The notes: generated by a model from the sequence alone, not told the origin. DNA of 64,000 nt from Flavobacterium gawalongense (GCF_007097265.1 NZ_VJZP01000001.1:124001-188000); one strand, 5' to 3'. Positions 25,426 to 34,148 are shown, numbered from the stretch's first letter. Program-made: numbers and translations.

Positions 25426-26820
25426 TTATAAAGAATTAATAAAACTCAACAAATCATTTCTGTCTTTTGCAGAAAGTTGTTTATATTTATTTTTGGCATT
25501 TTGACCTTCACCACCGTGCCATAGAATAGCTTCTTCTAAATTTTTTGCTCTACCATCGTGTAATAAATTGGTATGATTATTCACGGTTTGAATAAGTCCG
25601 ATACCCCATAAAGGAGGTGTTCTCCATTCGTTTCCTGTGGCTAGAAAATCGGGAGTATTATCCGCCAATCCTTCTCCCATATCGTGCAATAATAAATCCG
25701 TAAATGGACGAATGGTTTGATTGCGTAAAGCTGTAATTGGATGATTATTTCCTGTTTGAATTTTAGGAATATGGCAACCAATACAACCGATAGTTTCAAA
25801 TATTTTTTTTCCTTTTAGCACATTTTGATTGGAATAGTTTCTCCTTGCCGGAACTGCTAATGTACTGGAATATAAAGTTATTCGGTTTAAATTTAAATCT
25901 GAAATTTCGGGTGTACCACCATTTGGAATTGTTGTTGCATCAACTCCGGCTGGTATATTTTCATTAGGGAATAAACTGGTTGTTATCCCCATATCTCCTA
26001 AGAAAGCACCAGCAACTTGTTGACGAACACTGGGTTGATTTGCTTTCCATCCAAAACGACCTAGCTTCTGACTATTTGAAGCAACATCATAAACATAGTT
26101 TGCTTTTCCTGAGATACCATCGCTATTATTATTGGTTGCAAAACTTAAAATAGTACTTTCCGGAACGGCTTCCAATAATCCTAAACCAATCATTTGGCTT
26201 GCAACTCTTGGCGAAATTTGTACATTGTTAGCCAATAATCCATACCCCAAATTATTGATTTGATAGATTGGTTTTTGCAAGATTACAGTAGTTCCATCTG
26301 TAAAAGTTTCGGTGATAGATTGATAGGTAATCATATATTTACCCTCTACAGTTTGTCCAAGAATGGCATTGTCTTGTAATTGTCCTCCATAAATTGGATC
26401 TGGAAGTGACCCCCCATTACTGTTTGTACCAGGAATGCTTAACCTTAATAATAATCCGTGACCAAGTTCACCATCAAATAGAGGAGCTCTTCCTCTTCCG
26501 TCTTTAAAATGACAACTGGCACAGGCTATTGCATTAAAAAATGGCCCCAAACCATCTCTTGCAGTTGTAGAAGAGGGTGCAGAAATCCAGCTTTGTCTAA
26601 AAAAGGAGTTTCCGATACCAAAATCGGATTGTTCATCGAATGTCAAATTGGGAGCAAAAAAGCCAAAAGCTTCTTCCGAAGTATTAAAAACAGTAGTTTC
26701 TCCACCGGAATATTGTTCTCTCTCTTCCGGAGTTAATGCTATATATTCATCATCATTATTAGCACAACTAAAGAGTTGAAAGCAAATTAAAAAAGCGAGA
26801 CCTTTAAGAGTGTTCTTCAT
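25426..26820 (-). CDS. Di-haem oxidoreductase (DHOR) family lipoprotein
   Basis: I start at the ATG at 26820, which gives a clean lipoprotein signal (MKNTLKGLAFLICFQLFSC, lipid-modified C19) instead of the open extension to 26859. The mature protein has two c-type haem motifs, CASCH at 100-104 and CIGCH at 346-350, and a C-terminal HGGEGQNAKNKYKQL segment typical of the DHOR/thiol-oxidoreductase-like family. It is periplasm-facing and membrane-anchored. In Bacteroidota it is commonly encoded with imelysin proteins, and a role in iron acquisition or redox is presumed. It follows the imelysin gene by 67 bases containing a terminator-like hairpin, so it may be expressed at a lower level. Confidence 0.9.
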   Translation of the reverse strand: MKNTLKGLAFLICFQLFSCANNDDEYIALTPEEREQYSGGETTVFNTSEEAFGFFAPNLTFDEQSDFGIGNSFFRQSWISAPSSTTARDGLGPFFNAIACASCHFKDGRGRAPLFDGELGHGLLLRLSIPGTNSNGGSLPDPIYGGQLQDNAILGQTVEGKYMITYQSITETFTDGTTVILQKPIYQINNLGYGLLANNVQISPRVASQMIGLGLLEAVPESTILSFATNNNSDGISGKANYVYDVASNSQKLGRFGWKANQPSVRQQVAGAFLGDMGITTSLFPNENIPAGVDATTIPNGGTPEISDLNLNRITLYSSTLAVPARRNYSNQNVLKGKKIFETIGCIGCHIPKIQTGNNHPITALRNQTIRPFTDLLLHDMGEGLADNTPDFLATGNEWRTPPLWGIGLIQTVNNHTNLLHDGRAKNLEEAILWHGGEGQNAKNKYKQLSAKDRNDLLSFINSL

Positions 26821-26836
26821 TTTGTTAAATAGAAAA

Positions 26837-26862
26837 AAGTGTCCAGTTAAAAAGGACACTTT
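26837..26862 (-). terminator. Hairpin with T-run between imelysin and DHOR genes
   Basis: On the minus strand AAAGTGTCC and GGACACTTT pair as a 9-bp stem, followed by T residues. It lies between the imelysin stop and the DHOR start, so it may act as a partial terminator. Confidence 0.7.
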
Positions 26863-26887
26863 AATTAAACTTGAATTTACTGATTCA

Positions 26888-28051
26888 TTAATTTACAGTG
26901 ATACCGATATTTGAAGCACCGGCAAGTAAATTAGAGCCAAAATCTTTCAGCTGTAAAACCGCTACCCTCACTTTTGCTCCTTCGGTTGATGATAAACCGC
27001 CTGAAATAGCTAAATCAAAAGGGGTTAATATAGTATTAATTTTAGTTACTGCTGCATTCAAAGATACATCAGTACTGTTGTATGTATTTGTGTTAGACTG
27101 CTTAACTAAATCTTCCAATGACGCTCCATCAACCGTTCCGTAATTCCCTTTATATACGTTGATTACTCCTTGAAGGTTTAAAGCAATATCTCTATGTGTA
27201 TTGTCACTAAAACAAGAATGTTCGTCTTCCTGATCTGCATTTCCTAATGCAACATCCATACGCTCTACAGGCAATTCTGCTGATACAAGTGTAGTTATTC
27301 CCAGGTAAATATTTCTAATAGCAACATCATCAGATAGTGCAAGGAATGTGGCTCTATAGGTACCGCCAACTTTCCATTGGTTTACTAAATACTCTAAATT
27401 ATCGGTTAATAAATCAGCACAGGCATTCAAATAAGCAGCTCTTCTGGTTTGGTTTGAATTTGTCCCCCCAACAACATAATCTGTATATGCTCTCAAACCG
27501 GCTTGATTTGCTGAAGGAGCAGTTAAATCTTGTCCCCAAAGTAAAAATTCTATGGCGTGATAACCTACACTAATATTTTTTTCTCCACCTTGTTCATTCA
27601 AACTCTCTAAAAGAGCTTTGTTGATTGTTGGGAATGTTGCTAAATCATTAATTATCCCTGCGTTTGTTGCTCCTTGAACATAATCAACATAATTTTCATC
27701 TAATGGCCAGGCATTTAATAATCCTTCCGGTCCATCGGCATTATCAATTGGTCCATCGGCAAAACGGAAAGCTTCGGTTGTACCATAACTTTCTCTTGAT
27801 GTTTTCCAAGCTGTCTTAGCTATTGTAAAATTGGCTTCTGTTGGAGTTGTTGTAAAAGTATTTATTGCTGTTTCTAATATTACGGCATCATCATAAGCTT
27901 TTTTATAATTTGCGAAAGCAATATTTGCGTAGTTTTCTACAACTTGTTTTTTTGTAACATTAGAATTATTGGAAGAATCATCATTATTGCAAGAAGTAAT
28001 TAAAACCCCAGTTATCAAAAGTAATGACACTTTTAAAAATACTTTTTTCAT
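26888..28051 (-). CDS. Imelysin-family lipoprotein (IrpA-like)
   Basis: The 387-residue protein has a lipoprotein signal (LLLITGVLITSC) and then the imelysin fold. The family's GxHxxE motif is visible as GYHAIEFLLWGQD. The DALGNADQEDEHSCFSDNT-like stretch with H and D residues is also characteristic. Imelysin proteins are surface or periplasmic and are linked to iron uptake. The gene is led by a good Bacteroidota promoter at 28085-28115, flanked by two copies of TTATTTAGAATAA, so it is probably metal-regulated. The DHOR gene lies downstream. It diverges from the fatty-acid hydroxylase gene. Confidence 0.9.
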   Translation of the reverse strand: MKKVFLKVSLLLITGVLITSCNNDDSSNNSNVTKKQVVENYANIAFANYKKAYDDAVILETAINTFTTTPTEANFTIAKTAWKTSRESYGTTEAFRFADGPIDNADGPEGLLNAWPLDENYVDYVQGATNAGIINDLATFPTINKALLESLNEQGGEKNISVGYHAIEFLLWGQDLTAPSANQAGLRAYTDYVVGGTNSNQTRRAAYLNACADLLTDNLEYLVNQWKVGGTYRATFLALSDDVAIRNIYLGITTLVSAELPVERMDVALGNADQEDEHSCFSDNTHRDIALNLQGVINVYKGNYGTVDGASLEDLVKQSNTNTYNSTDVSLNAAVTKINTILTPFDLAISGGLSSTEGAKVRVAVLQLKDFGSNLLAGASNIGITVN

Positions 28052-28059
28052 ATTTTGCT

Positions 28060-28072
28060 TTATTTAGAATAA
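28060..28072. promoter_or_regulatory. 13-bp candidate operator, copy 1
   Basis: TTATTTAGAATAA lies between the imelysin -7 box and its ATG. The exact 13-mer also occurs at 28118-28130, and inverted at 29375-29387 and 33999-34011, always close to promoters of iron-associated genes. Confidence 0.6.
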
Positions 28073-28084
28073 TTAAATTTAAGG

Positions 28085-28115
28085 CAAAAATATTATCTTT
28101 TGTTAAATTACCAAA
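28085..28115 (-). promoter_or_regulatory. Bacteroidota-type promoter of the imelysin gene
   Basis: On the minus strand TTTG (28115-28112) is followed after 19 bases by TATTTTTG (28092-28085). Both boxes and the spacing fit the TTTG-N19-TAnnTTTG consensus. Confidence 0.75.
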
Positions 28116-28117
28116 CT

Positions 28118-28130
28118 TTATTTAGAATAA
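28118..28130. promoter_or_regulatory. 13-bp candidate operator, copy 2
   Basis: TTATTTAGAATAA abuts the upstream side of the imelysin -33 box. With copy 1 it brackets the promoter, a layout suited to repression. Confidence 0.6.
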
Positions 28131-28332
28131 ATTTAAATAGATATTTGTTTTTGTTTACTGATTTGTACATTTGCAAAAATTAAATTCCTTTTTCATAATT
28201 CCTTTTATAGATGTGATTTTTCTGGATGTGGTAAAAAGAAGCTATTATTTGATTATAGTAAATTAGCTCAATAAATGAAACGAATAGAATTCCGTTCGTT
28301 TTATTGAATTTAATTATAAAACAAGAACAATA

Positions 28333-29295
28333 ATGATAGCGGTTTTCCAAACATTGAAAGAAGTAATTAAAGTTACCTTGGGCAATTTTACGGATTCGGA
28401 TAACCGACTTTATTTTTTGTACTTTATCTCTTCGGGGGTGATTGCCTATTTTGTATATTTCAAAACCAAACATCAGGGGGCTTTTCTTAACTATATTTTT
28501 AATAAAAGAACATGGCTAAGTAAATCCGCCAAAGTTGATTATTTGATGTTGTTCTTTAACAGCATTATTAAAGTGGTACTAATTGGCCCTTATCTGGCCT
28601 TTGGATTTTATCTGGCATTTTATACCGATGATTTTTTGGCGCGAACTTTTGGCTACGAAACGAGAACTTTAAGCACAACCCAAACCTTGGTTTTATATAC
28701 CCTTACCATAACATTATTGGGTGATTTCACGACTTATGTCATTCATTATCTCATGCATCGATTTGAATTTCTATGGGAATTTCACAAGATTCATCATGCG
28801 GCGACCACGCTCAATCCTGTAACCCAATATCGCATTCACCCCGTAGAACTGATTCTGGTAAATATCAAGGAAACCCTTGTTTTTGGATTGGTTATGGGAC
28901 TCTTCGATTATTTGTCGGCACATCAGGTCCATGCGATTACTTATCTGGGCATCAATATTTTGTCCTTTTTGTTTATGTTTTTGGGAGCTAATTTGCGTCA
29001 TTCCAGCGTGAAACTCAAATATTTTAACTTTATAGAATATGTATTCATGAGTCCATACCAACACCAGATTCACCACAGCAACCATCCGGAACATTTTGAT
29101 CATAATATGGGATCAAAGCTGGCCATTTGGGATTGGATGTTTGGCACCTTGTTGCGCTCGAAACAAGTGGACAAAATAACCTTCGGAATTAGCAAAGAAG
29201 TTGACCTGCAAAAAAAATATGAATCGTTTTCCAATAATTTGTTTCTCCCTTTTGTAGGTATTTACAAGGCAATTACGAATAAAGTTACACGCTAA
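28333..29295 (+). CDS. Sterol desaturase / fatty acid hydroxylase family protein
   Basis: The 320-residue membrane protein has about four hydrophobic spans and the family's histidine clusters: HYLMHRFEFLWEFHKIHHAA (HxxxH and HxxHH) and HQIHHSNHPEHFDHNMGS. These bind a di-iron centre that hydroxylates or desaturates lipids. In Bacteroidota such enzymes modify membrane lipids, but the substrate here is unknown. TACATTTG near 28165-28172 is a plausible -7 box. It diverges from imelysin and precedes the DUF4856 gene. As a di-iron enzyme in an iron block it may be co-regulated, but it lacks an exact copy of the 13-bp motif on its own side. Confidence 0.85.
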   Translation: MIAVFQTLKEVIKVTLGNFTDSDNRLYFLYFISSGVIAYFVYFKTKHQGAFLNYIFNKRTWLSKSAKVDYLMLFFNSIIKVVLIGPYLAFGFYLAFYTDDFLARTFGYETRTLSTTQTLVLYTLTITLLGDFTTYVIHYLMHRFEFLWEFHKIHHAATTLNPVTQYRIHPVELILVNIKETLVFGLVMGLFDYLSAHQVHAITYLGINILSFLFMFLGANLRHSSVKLKYFNFIEYVFMSPYQHQIHHSNHPEHFDHNMGSKLAIWDWMFGTLLRSKQVDKITFGISKEVDLQKKYESFSNNLFLPFVGIYKAITNKVTR

Positions 29296-29374
29296 AATGC
29301 TGTTTTTGTAGTTTAACACAAAAAAAATAATCGGTAAAATACTGAATATTAATTTGTTAAAAATTTATATTTAT

Positions 29375-29387
29375 TTATTCTAAATAA
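29375..29387. promoter_or_regulatory. 13-bp candidate operator, copy 3
   Basis: TTATTCTAAATAA is the reverse complement of TTATTTAGAATAA. It ends three bases before the -33 box of the DUF4856 gene. Confidence 0.6.
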
Positions 29388-29389
29388 CG

Positions 29390-29420
29390 TTTGACAATTT
29401 AAAATACGTTCTTATATTTG
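29390..29420 (+). promoter_or_regulatory. Bacteroidota-type promoter of the DUF4856 gene
   Basis: TTTG at 29390-29393, a 19-base spacer and TATATTTG at 29413-29420 match the consensus exactly. The ATG follows 37 bases later. Confidence 0.8.
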
Positions 29421-29457
29421 CGGAAAATTATTTTAATTCAATCTAAATTAACTAAAT

Positions 29458-30666
29458 ATGGAATTTAAAAAATTATCTCTTTCTGCATTATCAATTTTAG
29501 TATTGTCACTTGCTTCTTGTTCAAATGACGATACACCAGCCGAAGAAACTTTCAATTATACTGTTCCTGAAACATACACATTCGAAAGAAACGCTCTAAC
29601 TTCTGTGGATTACTCAGGACAATCGAGCCGATTGTTGATGCTTGATGAAATGAGTGCCTATGTGAAAACACAAGCTATCTCAAGTCTTGCGGTTGATAAC
29701 GTAAAACTGCAATCGATGTACACCAATACGAACAGTGCGTTTGCAGGTGCAGGTCTAAATACTTCAGGGAAACAATTAAAAGACAAAACGGCTGCTTCAA
29801 AAGATTATTTTTCACTATACCTAGGTGGTGGTTCTATAGCAGAGCAAACGGCTGTTAGAGCTTATTTTGAAAGTACTTTTACTGATTTGAACTCAGCTAG
29901 TCAAGGTGCGAATGCAAGTGCCGGTGTTGCCGGAAAATATGGAACAGGTTCTTCCACCAGATATTTTAAAGCTAATGGTTTAGAACCAGTTCAAGTGTTT
30001 TTGAAAGGAACGATGGGAGCTACATTTTTAGATCAGGTAGTCAATAATTATTTGAGTTTAAACAAACTTGACGAATCGACTAATAAAGCAGACAATACCG
30101 CTAAAGTTTTAGTAACCGGTAAATCCTATACAGCAATGGAGCATACTTGGGACGAAGCTTATGGATATGTTTTTGGTGCTACTGGTGATAAATTCCTATC
30201 TGAATACATTACTAAAGTAAATGCTGATGTAGATTTTAACACGGTTAAAAATGATATATCATTAGCTTTTAGAAAAGGAAGAGCTGCTATAGTTGCAAAT
30301 GACTACGCTACTCGTGATGCTCAAATTAAAATCATCAAAGAAAAATTGGCGTTAGTGGTTGCTGTAAGATCTGTATTCTATATGCAAACTGGTAAAGCAA
30401 AATTGGTTACCGATAATGGCGCTGCTGCATTTCATGACCTTTCTGAAGGATACGGTTTTATAATGTCATTGCGTTATACAAACAAACCGGGAACAAACAG
30501 TCCATATTTTACAAAAGCTGAGGTAGATGCCATGTTGGCTTCATTAACAAGCGGAACAAATGGTTTGTGGGCGATCGATACATTGGGAGCAAAACTAGAT
30601 GCTATATCTATACAAATTGCAACAAAATTTGGTTTTACAGTTGCTCAAGCTGCAACAGTAAATTAA
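29458..30666 (+). CDS. DUF4856 family lipoprotein
   Basis: The 402-residue protein has a lipoprotein signal (LSALSILVLSLASC) and then a DUF4856-type body: YTFERNALTSVDYSGQSSRLLMLDEM, GKSYTAMEHTWDEAYGYVFGA and a C-terminal HDLSEGYGFIMSLRYTNKPG. DUF4856 proteins occur almost only in Bacteroidota, usually beside imelysin and DHOR genes, as here, and are thought to be surface-exposed and iron-related; their chemistry is unknown. The promoter is unusually clear, with a 13-bp candidate operator just upstream. Ten bases after its stop an IS1182-type transposase tail begins, so the downstream context has been disturbed. Confidence 0.9.
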   Translation: MEFKKLSLSALSILVLSLASCSNDDTPAEETFNYTVPETYTFERNALTSVDYSGQSSRLLMLDEMSAYVKTQAISSLAVDNVKLQSMYTNTNSAFAGAGLNTSGKQLKDKTAASKDYFSLYLGGGSIAEQTAVRAYFESTFTDLNSASQGANASAGVAGKYGTGSSTRYFKANGLEPVQVFLKGTMGATFLDQVVNNYLSLNKLDESTNKADNTAKVLVTGKSYTAMEHTWDEAYGYVFGATGDKFLSEYITKVNADVDFNTVKNDISLAFRKGRAAIVANDYATRDAQIKIIKEKLALVVAVRSVFYMQTGKAKLVTDNGAAAFHDLSEGYGFIMSLRYTNKPGTNSPYFTKAEVDAMLASLTSGTNGLWAIDTLGAKLDAISIQIATKFGFTVAQAATVN

Positions 30667-30676
30667 TTCAAGGTGA

Positions 30677-31024
30677 TGCGAAACGAAAAACAAGCACAGG
30701 ATCGAGCAAACGACAAGAAAATACCAAGCCAGAAACTGTTCAAATTGCCCGCTAAATGGTGTTTGCCATAAATCAAAAAGCAATCGTGTTATAGAAATAA
30801 ATGTTAATCTAAAAAAGCTCAAACACAAGGCTCACGAACTGCTCAATAGCGAACAAGGTATTGAAAGGCGTAAACAAAGATGCCGCGATGTGGAACCAGT
30901 TTTTGGAAACATTAAGCAGAACCATGGGTTCCAACGCTTTATGCTTCGAAGTACCAAAAAAGTGCAAATTGAGTGGGGTTTATTAGCAATTGCACAAAAT
31001 ATACGCAAAAAAACAGCCCATTAG
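30677..31024 (+). pseudogene. 3' remnant of an IS1182-family transposase
   Basis: The open frame (no start codon) reads QTTRKYQARNCSNCPLNGVC, then HELLNSEQGIERRKQRC, DVEPVFGNIKQNHGFQRFML and WGLLAIAQNIRKKTAH-stop. These are the Cys-pair region and the C-terminal end of the DDE domain of IS1182-type transposases. The first two thirds is absent. It begins right after the DUF4856 gene, so an insertion followed by deletion probably removed both the 5' part and whatever lay there. Confidence 0.85.
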
Positions 31025-31200
31025 GCTACCGTCTGGACACAAGTTTAAAATAGGACACAGATTAAAAAGATTTACAGAGATTTTATGATATTATAAAAAA
31101 GACAGCCACGAATTTCACTAATTTACTCTAATTAATTCGTAAAAATTAGTGAAATTCGTGGCTAAAATTTCGTCTGAATATTTGTGTCCAGACGGTAGCT
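31025..31200. mobile_element. MITE-like element inserted in the transposase 3' hairpin
   Basis: The ends are inverted repeats, GCTACCGTCTGGACACAA at 31025-31042 and its complement at 31182-31199. CATTAGG occurs on both sides (31019-31025 and 31201-31207), so the insertion duplicated 6-7 bases. The interior holds a second palindrome, AGCCACGAATTTCACTAATT with its complement around 31140-31163, a dispersed flavobacterial phrase. It contains no gene. Confidence 0.75.
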
Positions 31201-31340
31201 CATTAGGCTGCTTTTTACATTTTTATTCAACTTCAACTCAACAAGAGTGGAATAGGTTTTTTGAAATCTTGTTTTATATTTTTTGAAACACAAATCAAAG
31301 AGACTGTCTTGTTTTTATTTTGAGACAGCCTCAAAATTAA

Positions 31341-31526
31341 TTAACTTTCAAAACAGATCTTAAATTTCTTAAGTTCAGTTCTATTTCTTGTAAAACTAAA
31401 AAACCATATTACCAGTTGTTCAATCTCGCTGGGTAAAAGCATTTTTATTGCTTTTTTAAGCTCTTTAGAAAAAAGATTTGGGCTAAAACTAACTTTTTCA
31501 AGAATTAATATGGAGTAATCTAACAT
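31341..31526 (-). CDS. Small hypothetical protein (61 aa)
   Basis: The frame reads MLDYSILILEKVSFSPNLF, then KKAIKMLLPSEIEQLVIWFFS and ends RTELKKFKICFES. It looks like a helical protein and I have no named family for it. It is enclosed by two related hairpins, 31299-31333 and 31591-31625, both built on GAGGCTGTCTC. That enclosure could mean a small independent transcription unit or a decayed mobile unit. There is no visible promoter, so expression is uncertain. Confidence 0.4.
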   Translation of the reverse strand: MLDYSILILEKVSFSPNLFSKELKKAIKMLLPSEIEQLVIWFFSFTRNRTELKKFKICFES

Positions 31527-31590
31527 AGATTTATTGTAAAGATTAACTATAAAGTATATAAGTAAAATTCTATCCGACGATATATTTAAA

Positions 31591-31625
31591 AGAGGCTGTC
31601 TCTTTTTTGTTTTGTGACAGCCTCT
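31591..31625. terminator. Strong hairpin terminator, probably bidirectional
   Basis: AGAGGCTGTC (31591-31600) pairs perfectly with GACAGCCTCT (31616-31625), with T residues on both outer sides. It lies between the 61-residue frame and the end of the DUF5777 gene. Confidence 0.8.
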
Positions 31626-31630
31626 TTTTT

Positions 31631-32584
31631 TTACCTGTTTTTCCTTTTAAATGAAAAAGGTCTGGAAATACTAAATCCCCATCGAAATTGACCTTTTTTC
31701 CAAGAAGTTGTGGTATAAGGAATAAATTGATTTTCTAAAAGAGCCGTATTATTCATAAATGTCAATTGAAAAACATGGCCTCCTGTTTCAATTTCAAGAC
31801 CAGCCGCCAAAGGGTTATAAAAAGGCAGTCCGTTTTTTTCAAAATAAGCTTTACGATTTCCACTATCGAAAGTATAAAAATAATCGGCTATTAGCGCCAT
31901 TCTTTTAGTTAATTTAGCTCTTGCGCCAATTCCGACAGCAAAAACATCGTTACTATCTCTATATCCCACACGGTTATAGTGGGTGTAGGTTGGCAGCAAT
32001 GCTAATGAAAAATTACTGCTAAATTTCCTAACTATAATCGTTTGGGCCACAAACGACCAACGATCAGAAAACGTATCAAAATGATCGGGAACTTTAGGAT
32101 TAACATTAGAGCTCATTGTGGAAACAACAGCGTTACCAAAGAAAGTAATCCCTAATGGAATACGGTCTTTTTCGGTTTGCTCGAGTAGCTTATATTTACA
32201 ATTTGCTTCAAGCAACTGACGAATAGCGGTTGCTCCTTTTGTTCTGGAGATTCCAATAGCTAAACGGTCTGAAAGTCCATAATCTAAAGCAATTTTAATA
32301 TCGGCAGCATTATCGGTTCCATAGAAGGTTTTAAATCCACCATAATGACCTCCGGCATCGCCAAATCTATGGGAAATTATAAAATCAAGCTCTCCTTTAT
32401 GAACTAGTTCATTGGATCGAGCATTAATAATTTTGGAGGATTTAAAAGTGGCATAAACTGGAATAGTGTCTTTTTCACTTGTCGTTTCGGAGGGTAAATA
32501 GTTTTCCATATTGTCTTGAGCCGTGACACTAAATACAGGTAACATCACAACCAAAACGATTCTAAGTCTTTGATTCATTTTCAT
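31631..32584 (-). CDS. DUF5777 family beta-barrel protein
   Basis: The 317-residue protein has a signal peptide (RIVLVVMLPVFSVTAQ) and alternating beta strands (VHKGELDFIISHRFGDAG, DIKIALDYGLSDRLAIGIS, FRWGFSISRPFSFKRK) with an aromatic-rich C-terminal strand, as in outer-membrane barrels. DUF5777 proteins in Bacteroidota commonly follow YceI and cytochrome c genes, the order seen here, but their function is unknown. Its ATG overlaps the YceI stop by one base, so the two are translationally coupled. The operon ends at the strong hairpin just downstream. Confidence 0.85.
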   Translation of the reverse strand: MKMNQRLRIVLVVMLPVFSVTAQDNMENYLPSETTSEKDTIPVYATFKSSKIINARSNELVHKGELDFIISHRFGDAGGHYGGFKTFYGTDNAADIKIALDYGLSDRLAIGISRTKGATAIRQLLEANCKYKLLEQTEKDRIPLGITFFGNAVVSTMSSNVNPKVPDHFDTFSDRWSFVAQTIIVRKFSSNFSLALLPTYTHYNRVGYRDSNDVFAVGIGARAKLTKRMALIADYFYTFDSGNRKAYFEKNGLPFYNPLAAGLEIETGGHVFQLTFMNNTALLENQFIPYTTTSWKKGQFRWGFSISRPFSFKRKNR

Positions 32585-33138
32585 TATACTTTTTTGTAAG
32601 GCTTATAATTTGCTGTAATTTTTATCTCTAATTGTTCTGCAATTTTGGTAAAGACCACCGTTGGTATCTCCACACCATGATCGGCTAGTTTAATTTTAAA
32701 ATCGGAAGTTAAAACTAAACCGTTTTCATTACTGGAGAGCGTTCCTGCTATTTTATATTCTTTCTTTTTTCCGTGTATATTTAATACCCCAACGATGGTT
32801 ACTTTATGATTTCCGTTTTTTGCAAAATCAATATCTTCTAAAATTTTACCATTAAAATCAGATACCGGAAATTTGTCACTTTCCATATAGTTTTCATTGA
32901 AATGCTCCTGCATTAATTTTTCTCTAAACTGGAAAGTGGTATTTTGAATTTTAAAATATACCTGTTTAGTTGTGTTATTTAAAACGGTAGCTACTTTATT
33001 ACTCGTTCCGTCTATATCTTGTATAGGCGTTTTAGAGTAGAAACTCACTTTTGCGTTTGAAGTGGTAAAAATGTCTTGTGAAAACATAGAAGTAATGGAC
33101 AATGCTGCTAATGCAGCAAAAAATAATTTTGGTTTCAT
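32584..33138 (-). CDS. YceI-like periplasmic protein
   Basis: At 184 residues with a cleavable signal (FFAALAALSITSMFSQ), this is a normal YceI-family protein. It has KVSFYSKTPIQDIDGTSN at the start, FQFREKLMQEHFNENYMESDKFP, ILNIHGKKKEYKIAG-like strands, and a closing KIKLADHGVEIP. YceI folds as a lipocalin-like barrel that binds isoprenoids or amphiphiles in the periplasm. It lies between a monohaem cytochrome and a DUF5777 barrel, which suggests a small envelope electron-transfer or lipid-handling operon. It starts 27 bases after the cytochrome stop. Confidence 0.9.
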   Translation of the reverse strand: MKPKLFFAALAALSITSMFSQDIFTTSNAKVSFYSKTPIQDIDGTSNKVATVLNNTTKQVYFKIQNTTFQFREKLMQEHFNENYMESDKFPVSDFNGKILEDIDFAKNGNHKVTIVGVLNIHGKKKEYKIAGTLSSNENGLVLTSDFKIKLADHGVEIPTVVFTKIAEQLEIKITANYKPYKKV

Positions 33139-33165
33139 TGTGTAAATATTTAAATAAGTAATTGA

Positions 33166-33531
33166 TTAATTTTCAGGCATTCCTTTTGCAATCCATGCGG
33201 CCATTAAATCGCGATCGCGTTGGGAAAAAGGAAATTTTGGTGGCGGTGGCATCGTTCCATTAATAATTGTGGTTGCTATTGGATTAGCGAATCGAAGGGC
33301 ATTTTCATAACTATGAGTGTTTAACCACCATGTTTCAGCAGAGCCGTCAACACCATGACAGGTTGCGCAGTTTTTTGTTAAAAGAGGTTTAACATAATTT
33401 TGATAGGTTACATTCTCCGATGTAATTTCAGGAGATGCAAATACTATTCTATCATTAATATAATCACCTTCTTTTGAGCAAGAAAACAAAAACAATAGAA
33501 ATACAAAGTGTACAGGATAATTTTTATTCAT
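33166..33531 (-). CDS. Small monohaem c-type cytochrome lipoprotein
   Basis: The 121-residue protein has a lipoprotein signal (FVFLLFLFSC) and one haem motif, CATCHG, in KPLLTKNCATCHG. The later NGTMPPPPKFPFSQRDRDLMAAWIAKG supplies the axial methionine region. Short proteins of this kind carry electrons or act as haem-binding modules in the envelope. It is the first gene of the cytochrome-YceI-DUF5777 operon. TATTTTTG on the minus strand (33590-33583) is a plausible -7 box, and TTTAGACAAAACTAAA between it and the ATG is a possible operator related to the 13-bp motif. A decayed duplicate of part of it lies at 33766-33900. Confidence 0.85.
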   Translation of the reverse strand: MNKNYPVHFVFLLFLFSCSKEGDYINDRIVFASPEITSENVTYQNYVKPLLTKNCATCHGVDGSAETWWLNTHSYENALRFANPIATTIINGTMPPPPKFPFSQRDRDLMAAWIAKGMPEN

Positions 33532-33765
33532 TTTTATATTATAGTAAATTTATTTTTAGACAAAACTAAATATTTTTTTAGACAAAAATACATAGCTATA
33601 CCGAAAAAATCAGATAATTTGAACTTAATCTAATATTTTATGCTTTTTTAAACTCGAAAATGGTTACCCTGCAACTATCCTAACATTCATATTTTCTCAC
33701 AATATTACTTGTGTTGATACCGAAAACTTACTATTATTCAATGTAACAACATCCTTGTAACATCA

Positions 33766-33900
33766 TAACAAGTGGCACGTTTTTTGTCAAAAGAAGTTTT
33801 TACATAGTTTTCATGGCTAACATTCTCCGTTGTGATTTCAGGAGATGCGAATACTTTTTTATCATCAATAGAATAACCTTCTTTTGATCAAGATATCAGA
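33766..33900 (-). pseudogene. Degenerate duplicate of the cytochrome gene 5' half
   Basis: The stretch aligns with 33355-33490 of the intact cytochrome gene, sharing phrases such as GGAGATGC[GA]AATACT and AACATTCTCCG. Small changes break the frame and the CxxCH motif is lost. A promoter-like TATATTTG and operator copy 4 are still present upstream, as expected of a once-functional paralogue. Confidence 0.75.
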
Positions 33901-33998
33901 CTAAAAATGCTACCGTATTTCATCAATTTAAAAGAAGTTATTTATTTTATTTAGATTAGTTCTTAATAATTATTTGCAAATATATATGTTATTTTTAA

Positions 33999-34011
33999 TT
34001 ATTCTAAATAA
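33999..34011. promoter_or_regulatory. 13-bp candidate operator, copy 4
   Basis: TTATTCTAAATAA, the complement of the motif at the imelysin promoter, lies between the cytochrome scar (leftward) and the DUF6607 pseudogene (rightward). Confidence 0.55.
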
Positions 34012-34148
34012 AAATACTGTTTTTACGAAATAAATTTTAACTCATTTTTAACCTTATGAAATCCCCATGATTCGTTAAACGCAATCACTAATTAAGATTT
34101 TGTTCATGGGGATACCATATTCCTTTAAAAAACAAATAGTATCTACAT

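Larger units (their letters stand above)
33532..34148. other. Gap of 617 bases with promoter elements and a cytochrome scar
   Basis: It contains the cytochrome promoter region (33546-33600), the cytochrome fragment at 33766-33900, a minus-strand TATATTTG box at 33984-33977, and operator copy 4. No intact gene is present. Confidence 0.6.
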
